From NCBI GenBank assembly GCA_902795955.1, contig CADBNJ010000228.1, positions 1-5,770 of the forward strand: DNA of 5,770 bases, written 5' to 3'. The stretch comes from Oscillospiraceae bacterium (GTDB lineage: Bacteria; Bacillota; Clostridia; Saccharofermentanales; Saccharofermentanaceae). How positions within the stretch are numbered: the first letter of the stretch is position 1; the number at the start of each line of letters is the position of its first letter. This document shows, in pieces, positions 1 to 5,770 of this stretch. The notes beneath the pieces are model-generated. The model was not told the DNA's origin and did no database searches. It worked only from the letters and a program-made list of their open reading frames with translations. A program made the translations under genes and the position numbers.

Positions 1-1914
1 TCGATGGCAATGATGTATTCCACATATAACAGGTCGCTCGTTCCTTCACTTAAGAACGAGAAGATATTCCTGATGGAATACAGCGAACTGGATGAAGCTT
101 CCAAGACTGTCGCAGACGAGTATTTCAAGACGGTACTCTATCCGATCCTGACGCCGATGGCAGTCGATGCATCAAGGCCGTTCCCGCTGATATACAACAG
201 AATGCTCAACCTCTGCGTAATGCTCGAGAATAATAATGATCTGTCAGCCGATCACGGAATCGTCGATGCTGCCAGCAAGCCTCAGGACAAGCCGGAGAAT
301 CCGGACGATATCGTGTTCGCCACACTGCAGATCCCGACGGTCGTTCCGAGAATGCTGAAGATCGAATCATCTGAGGGCCTCGTGTTCGTGCCCATTGAGC
401 AGATCATACAGGGCAATCTCGATTCATTGTTCTTTGGCGAGACTGTCATCGCTTCAGGATGCTACAGGATCATGCGTAATGCCGATCTCGACATCGATGA
501 GGATGAGGCGGAAGACCTTCTCAAGGAGATAGAAGAGCAGGTGAGAAGGAGAAGGTTCGGCGAGATAATCAGGCTCGAGATACAGGACGATATGGAGCCC
601 GCGATCCTCGACTTCATCACATCGGAGCTTAAGATAAGCAAGAAGGACATCTTCAGCGTTAACGGCCCCATCGACCTGACATTCCTGTTTAAGATCTATT
701 CGGCCAGTGAGGATGTACATCCCGAACTGTGCTATAAGAATCATGTTCCCGCCAAGCCCGCGATGTTCGATGAGGACCTGAGTGATATTTTCGCGCAGAT
801 CAGGGCGAAAGACAGGCTCGTCCATCACCCGTATGAGAGCTTCGACCCTGTGCTCGAGTTCGTCAGGCAGGCATCGGTGGATCCGAACGTTCTCGCCATC
901 AAGCAGACTCTGTACAGGGTATCTTCCAAGTCGCCGATCATCGCATCTCTCCTGGAGGCTGCAAGGAACGGCAAGCAGGTTATGGTGCTCGTCGAGCTCA
1001 AGGCCAGATTCGATGAGGAGAACAACATCAACTGGGCAAGGATGCTCGAGAAGGCGGGCTGTCACGTTATCTACGGTCTTGTAGGACTTAAGACCCACAG
1101 CAAGATAACGCTCGTCGTAAGACGCGAGGAGGACGGCATCAGAAGATATCTGCACCTCGGCACGGGCAACTATAACGATATTACCGCGAAGATCTACACG
1201 GACGTGGGACTTTTTACCGCATCAGAGAGCTTCGGCGAGGATGCTTCCGAGTTCTTCAACATGCTGTCGGGCTATTCGATCCCGCAGACTTGGCGCAGAC
1301 TTATACCCGCACCATTATGGATGAAGGATTACTTCATCAAGAAGATACGCCGCGAGAGTGATAATGCCAAGGCCGGCAAGAAGGCGCGCATCATAGCAAA
1401 GATCAATTCGCTGGTTGACGGTGTGATAATCAAGGAGCTTTATAACGCTTCCAAAGCAGGCGTCAAGATCGACCTGATCGTCCGCGGGATCTGCTGCCTC
1501 AGGGCAGGCATTCCCGGAATGAGCGACAATATTACAGTAAGATCTATTACGGGAAGATTCCTCGAGCATTCAAGGATATTCTATTTCTACAATGAAGGAC
1601 ATGAGGATCTGTATATGGCTTCTGCCGACTGGATGCCCAGGAATCTCAACAGGCGTGTCGAATTGATGTTCCCGGTGGAGGATCCCGACTGCAGGAAGCG
1701 CGTCATGGAGATAATCGAGGTGGAACTTGAAGATACCGTCAGGGCTCATATCCTTGATATTGACGGAACATATCACAAACTTGACCTTCGTGGTAAGATT
1801 AAACTCGACAGTCAGGAAGAACTTATCAGGCTTGCCGATGAGGCGGCGGATATCAAGTTCAGGGAGATGGTGGACAATACCGCTTTCGTGCCGGCTGAAC
1901 ACAGTGAGAATTAA
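1..1914 (+). CDS. ppk1: Polyphosphate kinase 1 (PPK1), 5'-truncated by the window edge
   Basis: This enzyme reversibly transfers the terminal phosphate of ATP to inorganic polyphosphate, through a phosphohistidine intermediate. The reading frame is open from base 1. The first ATG, at 4, is internal: by comparison with E. coli PPK about 85-90 N-terminal residues are missing. Numbering from that ATG, the head domain covers about residues 20-250 and includes LTPMAVDASRPFPLI. Two phospholipase-D-like catalytic domains follow, at about 250-430 and 430-617. The key residues recalled from the E. coli enzyme are present: H365 in GLKTHSK (E. coli H435), H522 in LEHSR (H592), R305 in LYRV (R375) and R335 in ARFDEE (R405). 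HLGTGNYND at 384-392 and the late SADWMPRN block are also typical. Residues about 75-95 form a small acidic, proline-containing insertion relative to E. coli. galM follows after 19 bases. Family assignment is firm. Confidence 0.97.
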   Translation, partial: SMAMMYSTYNRSLVPSLKNEKIFLMEYSELDEASKTVADEYFKTVLYPILTPMAVDASRPFPLIYNRMLNLCVMLENNNDLSADHGIVDAASKPQDKPENPDDIVFATLQIPTVVPRMLKIESSEGLVFVPIEQIIQGNLDSLFFGETVIASGCYRIMRNADLDIDEDEAEDLLKEIEEQVRRRRFGEIIRLEIQDDMEPAILDFITSELKISKKDIFSVNGPIDLTFLFKIYSASEDVHPELCYKNHVPAKPAMFDEDLSDIFAQIRAKDRLVHHPYESFDPVLEFVRQASVDPNVLAIKQTLYRVSSKSPIIASLLEAARNGKQVMVLVELKARFDEENNINWARMLEKAGCHVIYGLVGLKTHSKITLVVRREEDGIRRYLHLGTGNYNDITAKIYTDVGLFTASESFGEDASEFFNMLSGYSIPQTWRRLIPAPLWMKDYFIKKIRRESDNAKAGKKARIIAKINSLVDGVIIKELYNASKAGVKIDLIVRGICCLRAGIPGMSDNITVRSITGRFLEHSRIFYFYNEGHEDLYMASADWMPRNLNRRVELMFPVEDPDCRKRVMEIIEVELEDTVRAHILDIDGTYHKLDLRGKIKLDSQEELIRLADEAADIKFREMVDNTAFVPAEHSEN

Positions 1915-1933
1915 TAGAATCGAGAATAAAGCA

Positions 1934-3052
1934 ATGTCTGTAACCAAAGAATCTTATCCTTCCAAATCCGATCCTTCCAAATATGAGGACCTGTCATACA
2001 GGTTCGTCATGAAGTCATCCGACGGGAAGGAAGTATCTGTCATCACATACGGTGCGAGGATAGAGACTCTGTATGTTCCTGACAGTAAGGGTAATATGGC
2101 TGACATCATGCTCGGCATGAGAGGGCTTGACGAATACATGCGCGACGGCGGCAACCACGGCGCAGTCGTGGGCCGTTCCGCCAACAGGATCAGACATGCC
2201 AGGTTCTCCATTGACGGAGTCGAATACAAAGTGGCTCAGAATGACGGCGAGAATAATCTTCACAGCGGCAATCCCGCTTTCCAGAACATGTTCTGGAAGG
2301 GTGAGATCATCAGCAAGGAAGAGACCGACAACTTCATAGAGGCAAGTGGGATCGCAGGAATTCCGGAAGCGGACGGTGAATCTGTCGCGCTTACATGTCT
2401 GTCAGAAGACGGCGCATGCGGCTTCCCGGGCAACCTCGAAGCGACTGTTATCTATTCGTGGCTTGTTGACGGAACGCTTCTGATCCTGTACAGAGCAGTG
2501 TCCGATAAGGCCACTGTCTTTGCACCGACACATCATGCTTATTTCAACCTCGGCGGCCACAACAGCGGTTCGGTTGAGACTGACCTCATCATGATCAACA
2601 GTGACAGGGTGACACTCAAGGACGAGACTAACTGCAACTGTGAGAAATACATGGATGTTGAAGGAACTGATTTTGACGTGAGGGAGAACACATTCATATC
2701 ACAGCTTACTACGTCAGATGACCCGCAGATGGTCATGTCACGCGGCATCGACCAGAATTACTGCATTAACGGGTACAACGGGAATTATAATTTCGCGGCG
2801 TGCGTCACTGAGCCTGACAGCGGCAGGGTGATGGAGGTGTATACCGATATGCCGGGCATCCACATCTATGCGGGCAATCACCTGGGCGGCACTGATCAGA
2901 AGGGCGATATTCCGTACAAGCCCTACGATGCGATCTGCCTTGAAGCGCAGATGTACCCGAACAGCGTGAACATACCCGAGTTTGAGTCGCCGGTGATCCG
3001 TGCAGGCGAAGTAAAGTACCACGCATGCGGTTATAAGTTCGGCACAGTATAA
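1934..3052 (+). CDS. galM: Aldose 1-epimerase (galactose mutarotase)
   Basis: This 372-residue cytoplasmic enzyme would interconvert the alpha and beta anomers of galactose, glucose or related sugars, feeding the Leloir pathway. The whole length fits the GalM beta-sandwich family. Family signatures, in order, are: GRSANRI at 80-86 (substrate-binding Arg85), NLHSG with His110, THHAYFNLGG with the likely acid His201, GIDQNY with Asp273, and CLEAQMYPNSVN with the likely base Glu337. The usual His after the Asp of the GxDH motif is Gln274 here, a minor deviation. The frame is open from 1727, but residues before 1934 would come from inside ppk1 and do not resemble the family. ATG 1934 sits 9 bases after a weak GAG at 1922-1924. 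It adds roughly 15-20 N-terminal residues compared with typical members. The 19-base gap after ppk1 suggests shared transcription. No galK, galT or galE is visible, so the true sugar is open. Confidence 0.95.
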   Translation: MSVTKESYPSKSDPSKYEDLSYRFVMKSSDGKEVSVITYGARIETLYVPDSKGNMADIMLGMRGLDEYMRDGGNHGAVVGRSANRIRHARFSIDGVEYKVAQNDGENNLHSGNPAFQNMFWKGEIISKEETDNFIEASGIAGIPEADGESVALTCLSEDGACGFPGNLEATVIYSWLVDGTLLILYRAVSDKATVFAPTHHAYFNLGGHNSGSVETDLIMINSDRVTLKDETNCNCEKYMDVEGTDFDVRENTFISQLTTSDDPQMVMSRGIDQNYCINGYNGNYNFAACVTEPDSGRVMEVYTDMPGIHIYAGNHLGGTDQKGDIPYKPYDAICLEAQMYPNSVNIPEFESPVIRAGEVKYHACGYKFGTV

Positions 3053-3057
3053 AAATA

Positions 3058-3086
3058 ATGACAAATCCTCCAAATAAGACTATAAT
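3058..3086 (+). promoter_or_regulatory. SigA-type promoter for ilvE
   Basis: The -35 box ATGACA (3058-3063, 5 of 6 to TTGACA) and the perfect -10 box TATAAT (3081-3086) are separated by exactly 17 bases. They lie in the 72-base gap between galM and ilvE. Transcription would start near 3091-3093, giving a leader of about 32 nt. That is too short for a T-box or a peptide attenuator, so control of ilvE is expected at initiation or through the ribosome-site hairpin. The -35 box begins only six bases after the galM stop, and no terminator separates galM from it, so read-through from upstream is also possible. Confidence 0.8.
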
Positions 3087-3102
3087 CTTTACATTATATT
3101 TT

Positions 3103-3125
3103 TAAGAAAAGAAGGTGTTTTCTTA
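3103..3125 (+). promoter_or_regulatory. Ribosome site of ilvE inside an A/T inverted repeat
   Basis: TAAGAAAA (3103-3110) and TTTTCTTA (3118-3125) are perfect 8-bp inverted complements. They flank a 7-base loop, GAAGGTG (3111-3117), that holds the Shine-Dalgarno sequence. The A of the ilvE start codon is the last paired base. The Shine-Dalgarno to ATG spacing is 9 bases (3116-3124). The inverted repeat is directly visible. A role in presenting the ribosome site or in thermal or helicase-sensitive control is inference, because the stem has only one G-C pair and would be weak. Confidence 0.6.
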
Positions 3126-4153
3126 TGAAAAAAGACATTGATTGGTCTAATCTGACATTCAGCTACACAAAGACCGACAAGCGTTACGTTGCAAATTACA
3201 CAAACGGCGCATGGGACAAGGGCGGCCTCATCGATGACGACATGATCGTCATGAGCGAGGATGCAGGCGTTCTCCAGTATGCTCAGACCGTTTTTGAAGG
3301 CCTTAAGGCTTATACAACAAAGGACGGCAGGATCGTTACGTTCAGACCTGACCTCAACGCCGACAGACTTATCGATTCGGCAAAGAGACTGGAGATCCCG
3401 CCCCTTCCCAAGGAGCAGTTCCTTGATTCCATCAAGCAGGTAGTTGCAGCAAATGCAGACTGGGTACCTCCTTACGGCACAGGCGCTTCTCTGTATCTCA
3501 GACCTTATATCTTCTGCATCAACCCCGTTATCGGCGTTAAGCCCGCAGATGACTATCAGTACAGAGTATTCGCTACACCCGTAGGTCCTTACTTCAAGGG
3601 CGGCGTTAAGCCCATCAGGGTTAAGATCTCTGATTTCGACAGGGCTGCACCGAGAGGAACAGGCAACATCAAGGCAGGCCTTAACTACGCAATGAGCCTC
3701 CATGCTATCGTTACTGCTCACAACGAGGGATTTGCAGAGAATATCTACCTTGATCCCGCTACGAGAACAAAGATCGAGGAGACAGGCGGCGCTAACATCC
3801 TGCTCGTTGATCAGGACGGCAACCTCGTTGTTCCGAAGTCCGGTTCTATCCTGCCTTCGATCACAAGAAGAAGCCTCGTTTACGTAGGCGAGCACTATCT
3901 CGGTCTCAAGGTTACAGAGAGAGAAGTACTCCTCAGCGAGATCTTCGAAGGCAAATTCAAGGAGTGCGGTCTCTGCGGTACAGCTGCAGTTATCTCTCCT
4001 GTCGGAAGCATCAATGACCACGGCAAGGAATTCTGCTTTGCAAGCGGCATGGATGACATGGGTCCTGTTCTTACGAAGCTGCGTGCTACACTCACAGGCA
4101 TCCAGGAAGGCACAGTTGAAGCTCCGGAGGGCTGGATCTACACTGTTTGCTGA
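3125..4153 (+). CDS. ilvE: Branched-chain amino acid aminotransferase
   Basis: This 342-residue PLP enzyme of fold type IV exchanges the amino group between glutamate and the 2-oxo acids of leucine, isoleucine and valine. It performs the last step of their synthesis and the first of their breakdown. The length is normal for the large bacterial/eukaryotic BCAT type. Visible motifs are the N-terminal QTVFEGLKAY (54-63), the RPYIF block (126-130) and GTGNIKAGLNYA with Schiff-base Lys183. The class IV signature YLDPATRTKIEETGGAN (208-224) has Glu219 as the likely PLP pyridine-nitrogen partner. GTAAVISPVG (285-294) is the phosphate-side loop. Cys281 and Cys284 form a CxxC just before that loop, offset from the redox CxxC of human BCATs. 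ATG 3125 has a good ribosome site and its own promoter. It is apparently a single-gene unit, with no ilv or leu gene beside it in the window. A D-amino acid transaminase or aminodeoxychorismate lyase is unlikely given the length and the BCAT-specific blocks. Confidence 0.96.
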   Translation: MKKDIDWSNLTFSYTKTDKRYVANYTNGAWDKGGLIDDDMIVMSEDAGVLQYAQTVFEGLKAYTTKDGRIVTFRPDLNADRLIDSAKRLEIPPLPKEQFLDSIKQVVAANADWVPPYGTGASLYLRPYIFCINPVIGVKPADDYQYRVFATPVGPYFKGGVKPIRVKISDFDRAAPRGTGNIKAGLNYAMSLHAIVTAHNEGFAENIYLDPATRTKIEETGGANILLVDQDGNLVVPKSGSILPSITRRSLVYVGEHYLGLKVTEREVLLSEIFEGKFKECGLCGTAAVISPVGSINDHGKEFCFASGMDDMGPVLTKLRATLTGIQEGTVEAPEGWIYTVC

Positions 4154-4164
4154 TAATTGTTGTT

Positions 4165-4213
4165 TATTAACAGAGGGGCTGTTCCGGCATACCGGGGCAA
4201 CCCCTTATTAATA
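4165..4213 (+). terminator. Strong intergenic hairpin after ilvE, possible weak terminator
   Basis: The core stem is AGGGG (4174-4178) paired with CCCCT (4201-4205). After one C/A mismatch it continues inward through T-A, G-C and two G-T pairs to CCGG (4184-4187) paired with CCGG (4192-4195), closed by the loop CATA. Outside it, TATTAA (4165-4170) can pair with TTAATA (4208-4213) across a small internal loop. No proper U-tract follows, only TTATTAAT and then A-rich sequence. Full intrinsic termination is therefore doubtful. It may be a leaky terminator, an mRNA-end stabiliser or a processing site that sets the level of the next two genes, for which I see no separate promoter. Confidence 0.45.
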
Positions 4214-4224
4214 CAAAAAAGTTT

Positions 4225-4230
4225 AGGAGG
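4225..4230 (+). promoter_or_regulatory. Ribosome-binding site deciding the MBL hydrolase start
   Basis: A perfect AGGAGG lies four bases before ATG 4235. The spacing is on the short side, but it is the only strong site nearby. It excludes the longer open frame that begins at 4157 inside the intergenic hairpin region. Confidence 0.75.
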
Positions 4231-4234
4231 CATC

Positions 4235-4873
4235 ATGAATACTGATTTTATTGAATTGCTGACACACAGCTCCATCAGGATCAAGGGCGAGGTTACCGTC
4301 TACTGCGATCCGTACAGGATAAGGGAAGTGACGCATGATGCCGACATAATCCTGATCACTCACAGCCATTATGATCATTTCTCCCCCGAGGACATTGCGA
4401 AAATAATCAAGACCGACACCGTTCTCCTCGTTCCTTCGTCGATCGATGAGGAGGTGCGCAGGACGCTCGGCAAGAAGTCCATGGTGCTGTCAGGTGATGC
4501 AGGGGAGAGCTTTGATTTCGAGTATCTCACGGTTAAGATGGTTCCTGCCTACAACGTGAACAAGAAGTTCCATCCGCAGGAAGCTGGCTGGGTGGGATAC
4601 CTGATCGAGATGGATGACAAGGTGATCTATATTGCGGGTGATACTGATATCAACGACGATAATATCAACATATCCTGCGACATTGCACTCGTGCCTGTCG
4701 GAGGCACATATACGATGACTGCCGCGGAAGCGGCCAGTCTGGTCAATCAGATCGGGTGTGAGGTGGCGATCCCGACACACTACGGGTCCGTAACCGGTAA
4801 CGAAGCGTGCGGAGAAGAGTTTGCTTCAGCAGTAGACAGTTCGATAGAAGTCAAGATAATAAAGCAGTACTGA
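4235..4873 (+). CDS. MBL-fold metal-dependent hydrolase (UlaG/YtkL-like)
   Basis: This 212-residue cytoplasmic protein of the metallo-beta-lactamase superfamily (COG2220 type, as I recognise it) has no signal peptide or membrane segment. The family start block THSSIRI (10-16) is followed by the zinc motif HSHYDHF with His43, His45, Asp47 and His48. Other family blocks are VPAYNVNKKFHP with His113, GWVGYLI (118-124), GDTDI with bridging Asp136, and PTHYGS with His182. All expected metal ligands for a two-metal centre are therefore present. Length is normal for this short single-domain branch. Relatives include L-ascorbate-6-phosphate lactonase UlaG, YtkL and many proteins of unknown substrate; the sequence alone does not choose between them, and no ascorbate genes are nearby. 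The start is set by AGGAGG at 4225-4230. The next gene begins one base after the stop, so the two are probably translated together and may act in one pathway. Confidence 0.9.
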   Translation: MNTDFIELLTHSSIRIKGEVTVYCDPYRIREVTHDADIILITHSHYDHFSPEDIAKIIKTDTVLLVPSSIDEEVRRTLGKKSMVLSGDAGESFDFEYLTVKMVPAYNVNKKFHPQEAGWVGYLIEMDDKVIYIAGDTDINDDNINISCDIALVPVGGTYTMTAAEAASLVNQIGCEVAIPTHYGSVTGNEACGEEFASAVDSSIEVKIIKQY

Positions 4874-4874
4874 T

Positions 4875-5459
4875 ATGATATACGATATTTCACAGGAATT
4901 ATTCAGTTGTAAGGTCTTTCCCGGGGATCCGTCTCCGGTTATGAAGCGTGACATGTCTATCGCAGGCGGAGATATAGTAAATCTGACGTCGTTCACTATG
5001 TGCGCGCATAACGGCACGCATGTCGACAGCCCTTATCATTTCTATGATGACGGCAAGACGATGGATCAGATGCCTCTTGAGAAGTTCATCGGTGACTGTT
5101 ATGTAGCGGAGTGCTCGGGACCTTTTGGCAAGAGCGATGCCGAGGCTGTTATGGCCCGTGCAGAGGCGGCCGGTGCAGACAAGAGGATCCTGCTCAAAGG
5201 AGATACTTTCATTACCGAGGAGGCGGCCTGTGTATTTGCAGATAAGGGTATCTGGCTGATAGGCAATGAATCACAGACTGTAGGACCGGAGGATGCTCCG
5301 GCCAAAGTTCACTATATCCTGCTGGCACGTGAGGTCGTCCTTCTTGAAGGGATCAGGCTGTCAGAAGTGCCGGAAGGCAAGTATTTCCTGTGCGCGCAGC
5401 CGATTAATCTCGGCGGATGCGACGGCGCCCCGTGCAGAGCAGTGCTGATAAGCGGGTGA
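4875..5459 (+). CDS. Cyclase-family metal-dependent hydrolase (kynurenine formamidase-like)
   Basis: This 194-residue protein of the cyclase family (PF04199 type) includes bacterial arylformamidase KynB, isatin hydrolase and polyketide-cyclase relatives. These enzymes open or close amide and ring bonds with a small two-metal site. The hallmark is HNGTHVDSPYHF, with His45, His49, Asp51 and His55. A second part, VHYILLAREVVLLEG, places His146 and Glu158 where KynB relatives keep further ligands. The C-terminal GGCDGAPCRAVL (180-191) is also typical. The start MIYDISQELF is canonical and the length is slightly short for the family. ATG 4875 follows the previous TGA (4871-4873) by one base and lacks a clear Shine-Dalgarno sequence, so translation is probably coupled to the MBL gene. 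No tryptophan-degradation genes are present, so true kynurenine formamidase activity is not supported. Residues 130-133 read GNES where I would expect GxD, a possible hint of altered specificity. Confidence 0.88.
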   Translation: MIYDISQELFSCKVFPGDPSPVMKRDMSIAGGDIVNLTSFTMCAHNGTHVDSPYHFYDDGKTMDQMPLEKFIGDCYVAECSGPFGKSDAEAVMARAEAAGADKRILLKGDTFITEEAACVFADKGIWLIGNESQTVGPEDAPAKVHYILLAREVVLLEGIRLSEVPEGKYFLCAQPINLGGCDGAPCRAVLISG

Positions 5460-5476
5460 GGGAGCAGGGCTGTATA

Positions 5477-5703
5477 ATACTTACACAGCAAACATGTTCC
5501 GGTAAAGGCGATTCTGTTCACAAAGTTACTGCGTACGCAGCAAACATGCACAATTAGTCTGCGTACGCAGTATAAATGTTCCGCTAAAAATCTTACCTGC
5601 ACAATTAGTCTGCGTACGCAGTGTAAATGTTCCGCTAATAATTTTACCTGCACAAATAGTCTGCGTACGCAGCAAATGTGTTCTGAACTGTTATCATTTT
5701 AGT
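5477..5703. repeat. Tandem array of about 51-bp units with a perfect 12-bp palindrome core
   Basis: The exact palindrome CTGCGTACGCAG occurs at 5529-5540, 5559-5570, 5610-5621 and 5661-5672. A decayed copy (8 of 12 bases) lies at 5477-5488. Start-to-start distances are 52, 30, 51 and 51. The sequence between palindromes is also repeated: units 5559-5609 and 5610-5660 differ at only 4 of 51 positions and share ATGTTCCGCTAA and CCTGCACAA. The 30-bp unit (5529-5558) equals a full unit lacking 21 internal bases. CAGCAAACATG is shared by 5486-5496 and 5538-5548. The last unit diverges after its palindrome. With the flanking 5460-5476 it fills almost the whole gap after the cyclase gene. No intrinsic terminator was found there. 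The palindromes would suit a dimeric DNA-binding protein; the 51-bp spacing is close to five helical turns. Confidence 0.93.
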
Positions 5704-5736
5704 TGAGTCGTAAAACTCACAACGCGAATATATAAT
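5703..5736 (+). promoter_or_regulatory. Probable promoter region of the downstream gene, weak -35
   Basis: TATAAT (5731-5736, within TATATAAT from 5729) is a good -10 box 20 bases before the start codon at 5757. TTGAGT (5703-5708) would be the best -35 but lies 22 bases away, which is too far. At 17 bases the hexamer is the poor TCGTAA (5708-5713). The TGAGT of TTGAGT (5704-5708) forms one arm of an inverted repeat with ACTCA (5715-5719), separated by 6 bases. The weak -35 and the overlapping inverted repeat suggest a promoter that depends on, or is blocked by, a DNA-binding protein. That regulation is inference. Confidence 0.45.
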
Positions 5737-5756
5737 AAAGACGAGGTGAGAAAGAC

Positions 5757-5770
5757 ATGAATTACGACAA
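5757..5770 (+). CDS. Start of a protein-coding gene, cut by the window end
   Basis: ATG at 5757 follows a good Shine-Dalgarno sequence GAGGTG (5743-5748) by 8 bases and opens with the residues MNYD before the window ends. The product cannot be identified. It is the only gene in the window placed directly downstream of the palindromic array, so its identity would be the best clue to the array's function. Confidence 0.7.

Noticed and set aside
454..1155. 233-residue minus-strand open frame opposite ppk1
   Set aside because: It is antisense to the catalytic region of ppk1 and its translation resembles no family I recognise.
1727..1933. Longer galM with a start inside ppk1
   Set aside because: The extra residues are the +1-frame reading of the ppk1 C-terminus and do not match the epimerase family; ATG 1934 gives a normal protein.
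3053..3124. Terminator or T-box leader between galM and ilvE
   Set aside because: No GC-rich hairpin is present, and the promoter position leaves only about 32 nt of leader.
3089..4021. 310-residue minus-strand open frame opposite ilvE
   Set aside because: It lies almost wholly antisense to a confidently identified gene, has a cysteine-rich composition with no recognisable family, and is best explained by codon bias of ilvE.
5473..5478. TATAAT just after the cyclase gene as a promoter
   Set aside because: No acceptable -35 lies 16-18 bases upstream, and the box overlaps the decayed first palindrome; a chance match is as likely.
5312..5653. Minus-strand open frame through the repeats that would encode a 17-residue repeat containing CVRRLIV
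   Set aside because: The frame stays open because the repeat period (51) and the 21-bp deletion are multiples of three. It starts at GTG without a ribosome site and runs antisense into the cyclase gene.
5477..5703. CRISPR array
   Set aside because: The segments between the palindromes are near copies of each other rather than unique spacers, the conserved core is only 12 bp, and no cas gene is present.

Overview
The window looks like chromosomal DNA from an anaerobic Clostridia-type Bacillota. The base composition is close to balanced. Ribosome sites are purine-rich and Shine-Dalgarno-like (GAAGG, AGGAGG, GAGGTG), the clearest promoter is of the standard SigA type, and the proteins read like clostridial versions of housekeeping enzymes. 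This placement is inference; no marker gene fixes the genus. All genes are on the + strand.

Region 1 (1-3052) holds the 3' part of a polyphosphate kinase gene (ppk1, cut by the window edge) and, 19 bases later, an aldose 1-epimerase (galM). The short gap and the lack of a terminator suggest co-transcription, although the functions are not obviously linked.

Region 2 (3053-4234) is a branched-chain aminotransferase gene (ilvE) with its own near-consensus promoter in the 72-base gap after galM. Its Shine-Dalgarno sequence lies in the loop of an A/T-rich inverted repeat that ends at the start codon. The inferred leader is only about 32 nt, too short for a T-box or a peptide attenuator. A strong GC-rich hairpin with a poor U-tract follows ilvE.

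Region 3 (4235-5459) is a tight two-gene unit: an MBL-fold metal-dependent hydrolase of the UlaG/YtkL type, then a cyclase/kynurenine-formamidase-family hydrolase starting one base after the first gene's stop. Both keep their metal-binding residues; the substrates are unknown.

Region 4 (5460-5770) is the unusual part. It contains a tandem array with a period of about 51 bp, built around a perfect 12-bp palindrome, CTGCGTACGCAG. There are four exact copies and one decayed copy, and one unit has lost 21 bp. The array leads into a -10-like box, a good ribosome site and the first codons of another + strand gene. Its position suggests an operator-like or promoter-linked element, or a small member of a dispersed palindromic repeat family. 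It is the best candidate here for something undescribed.
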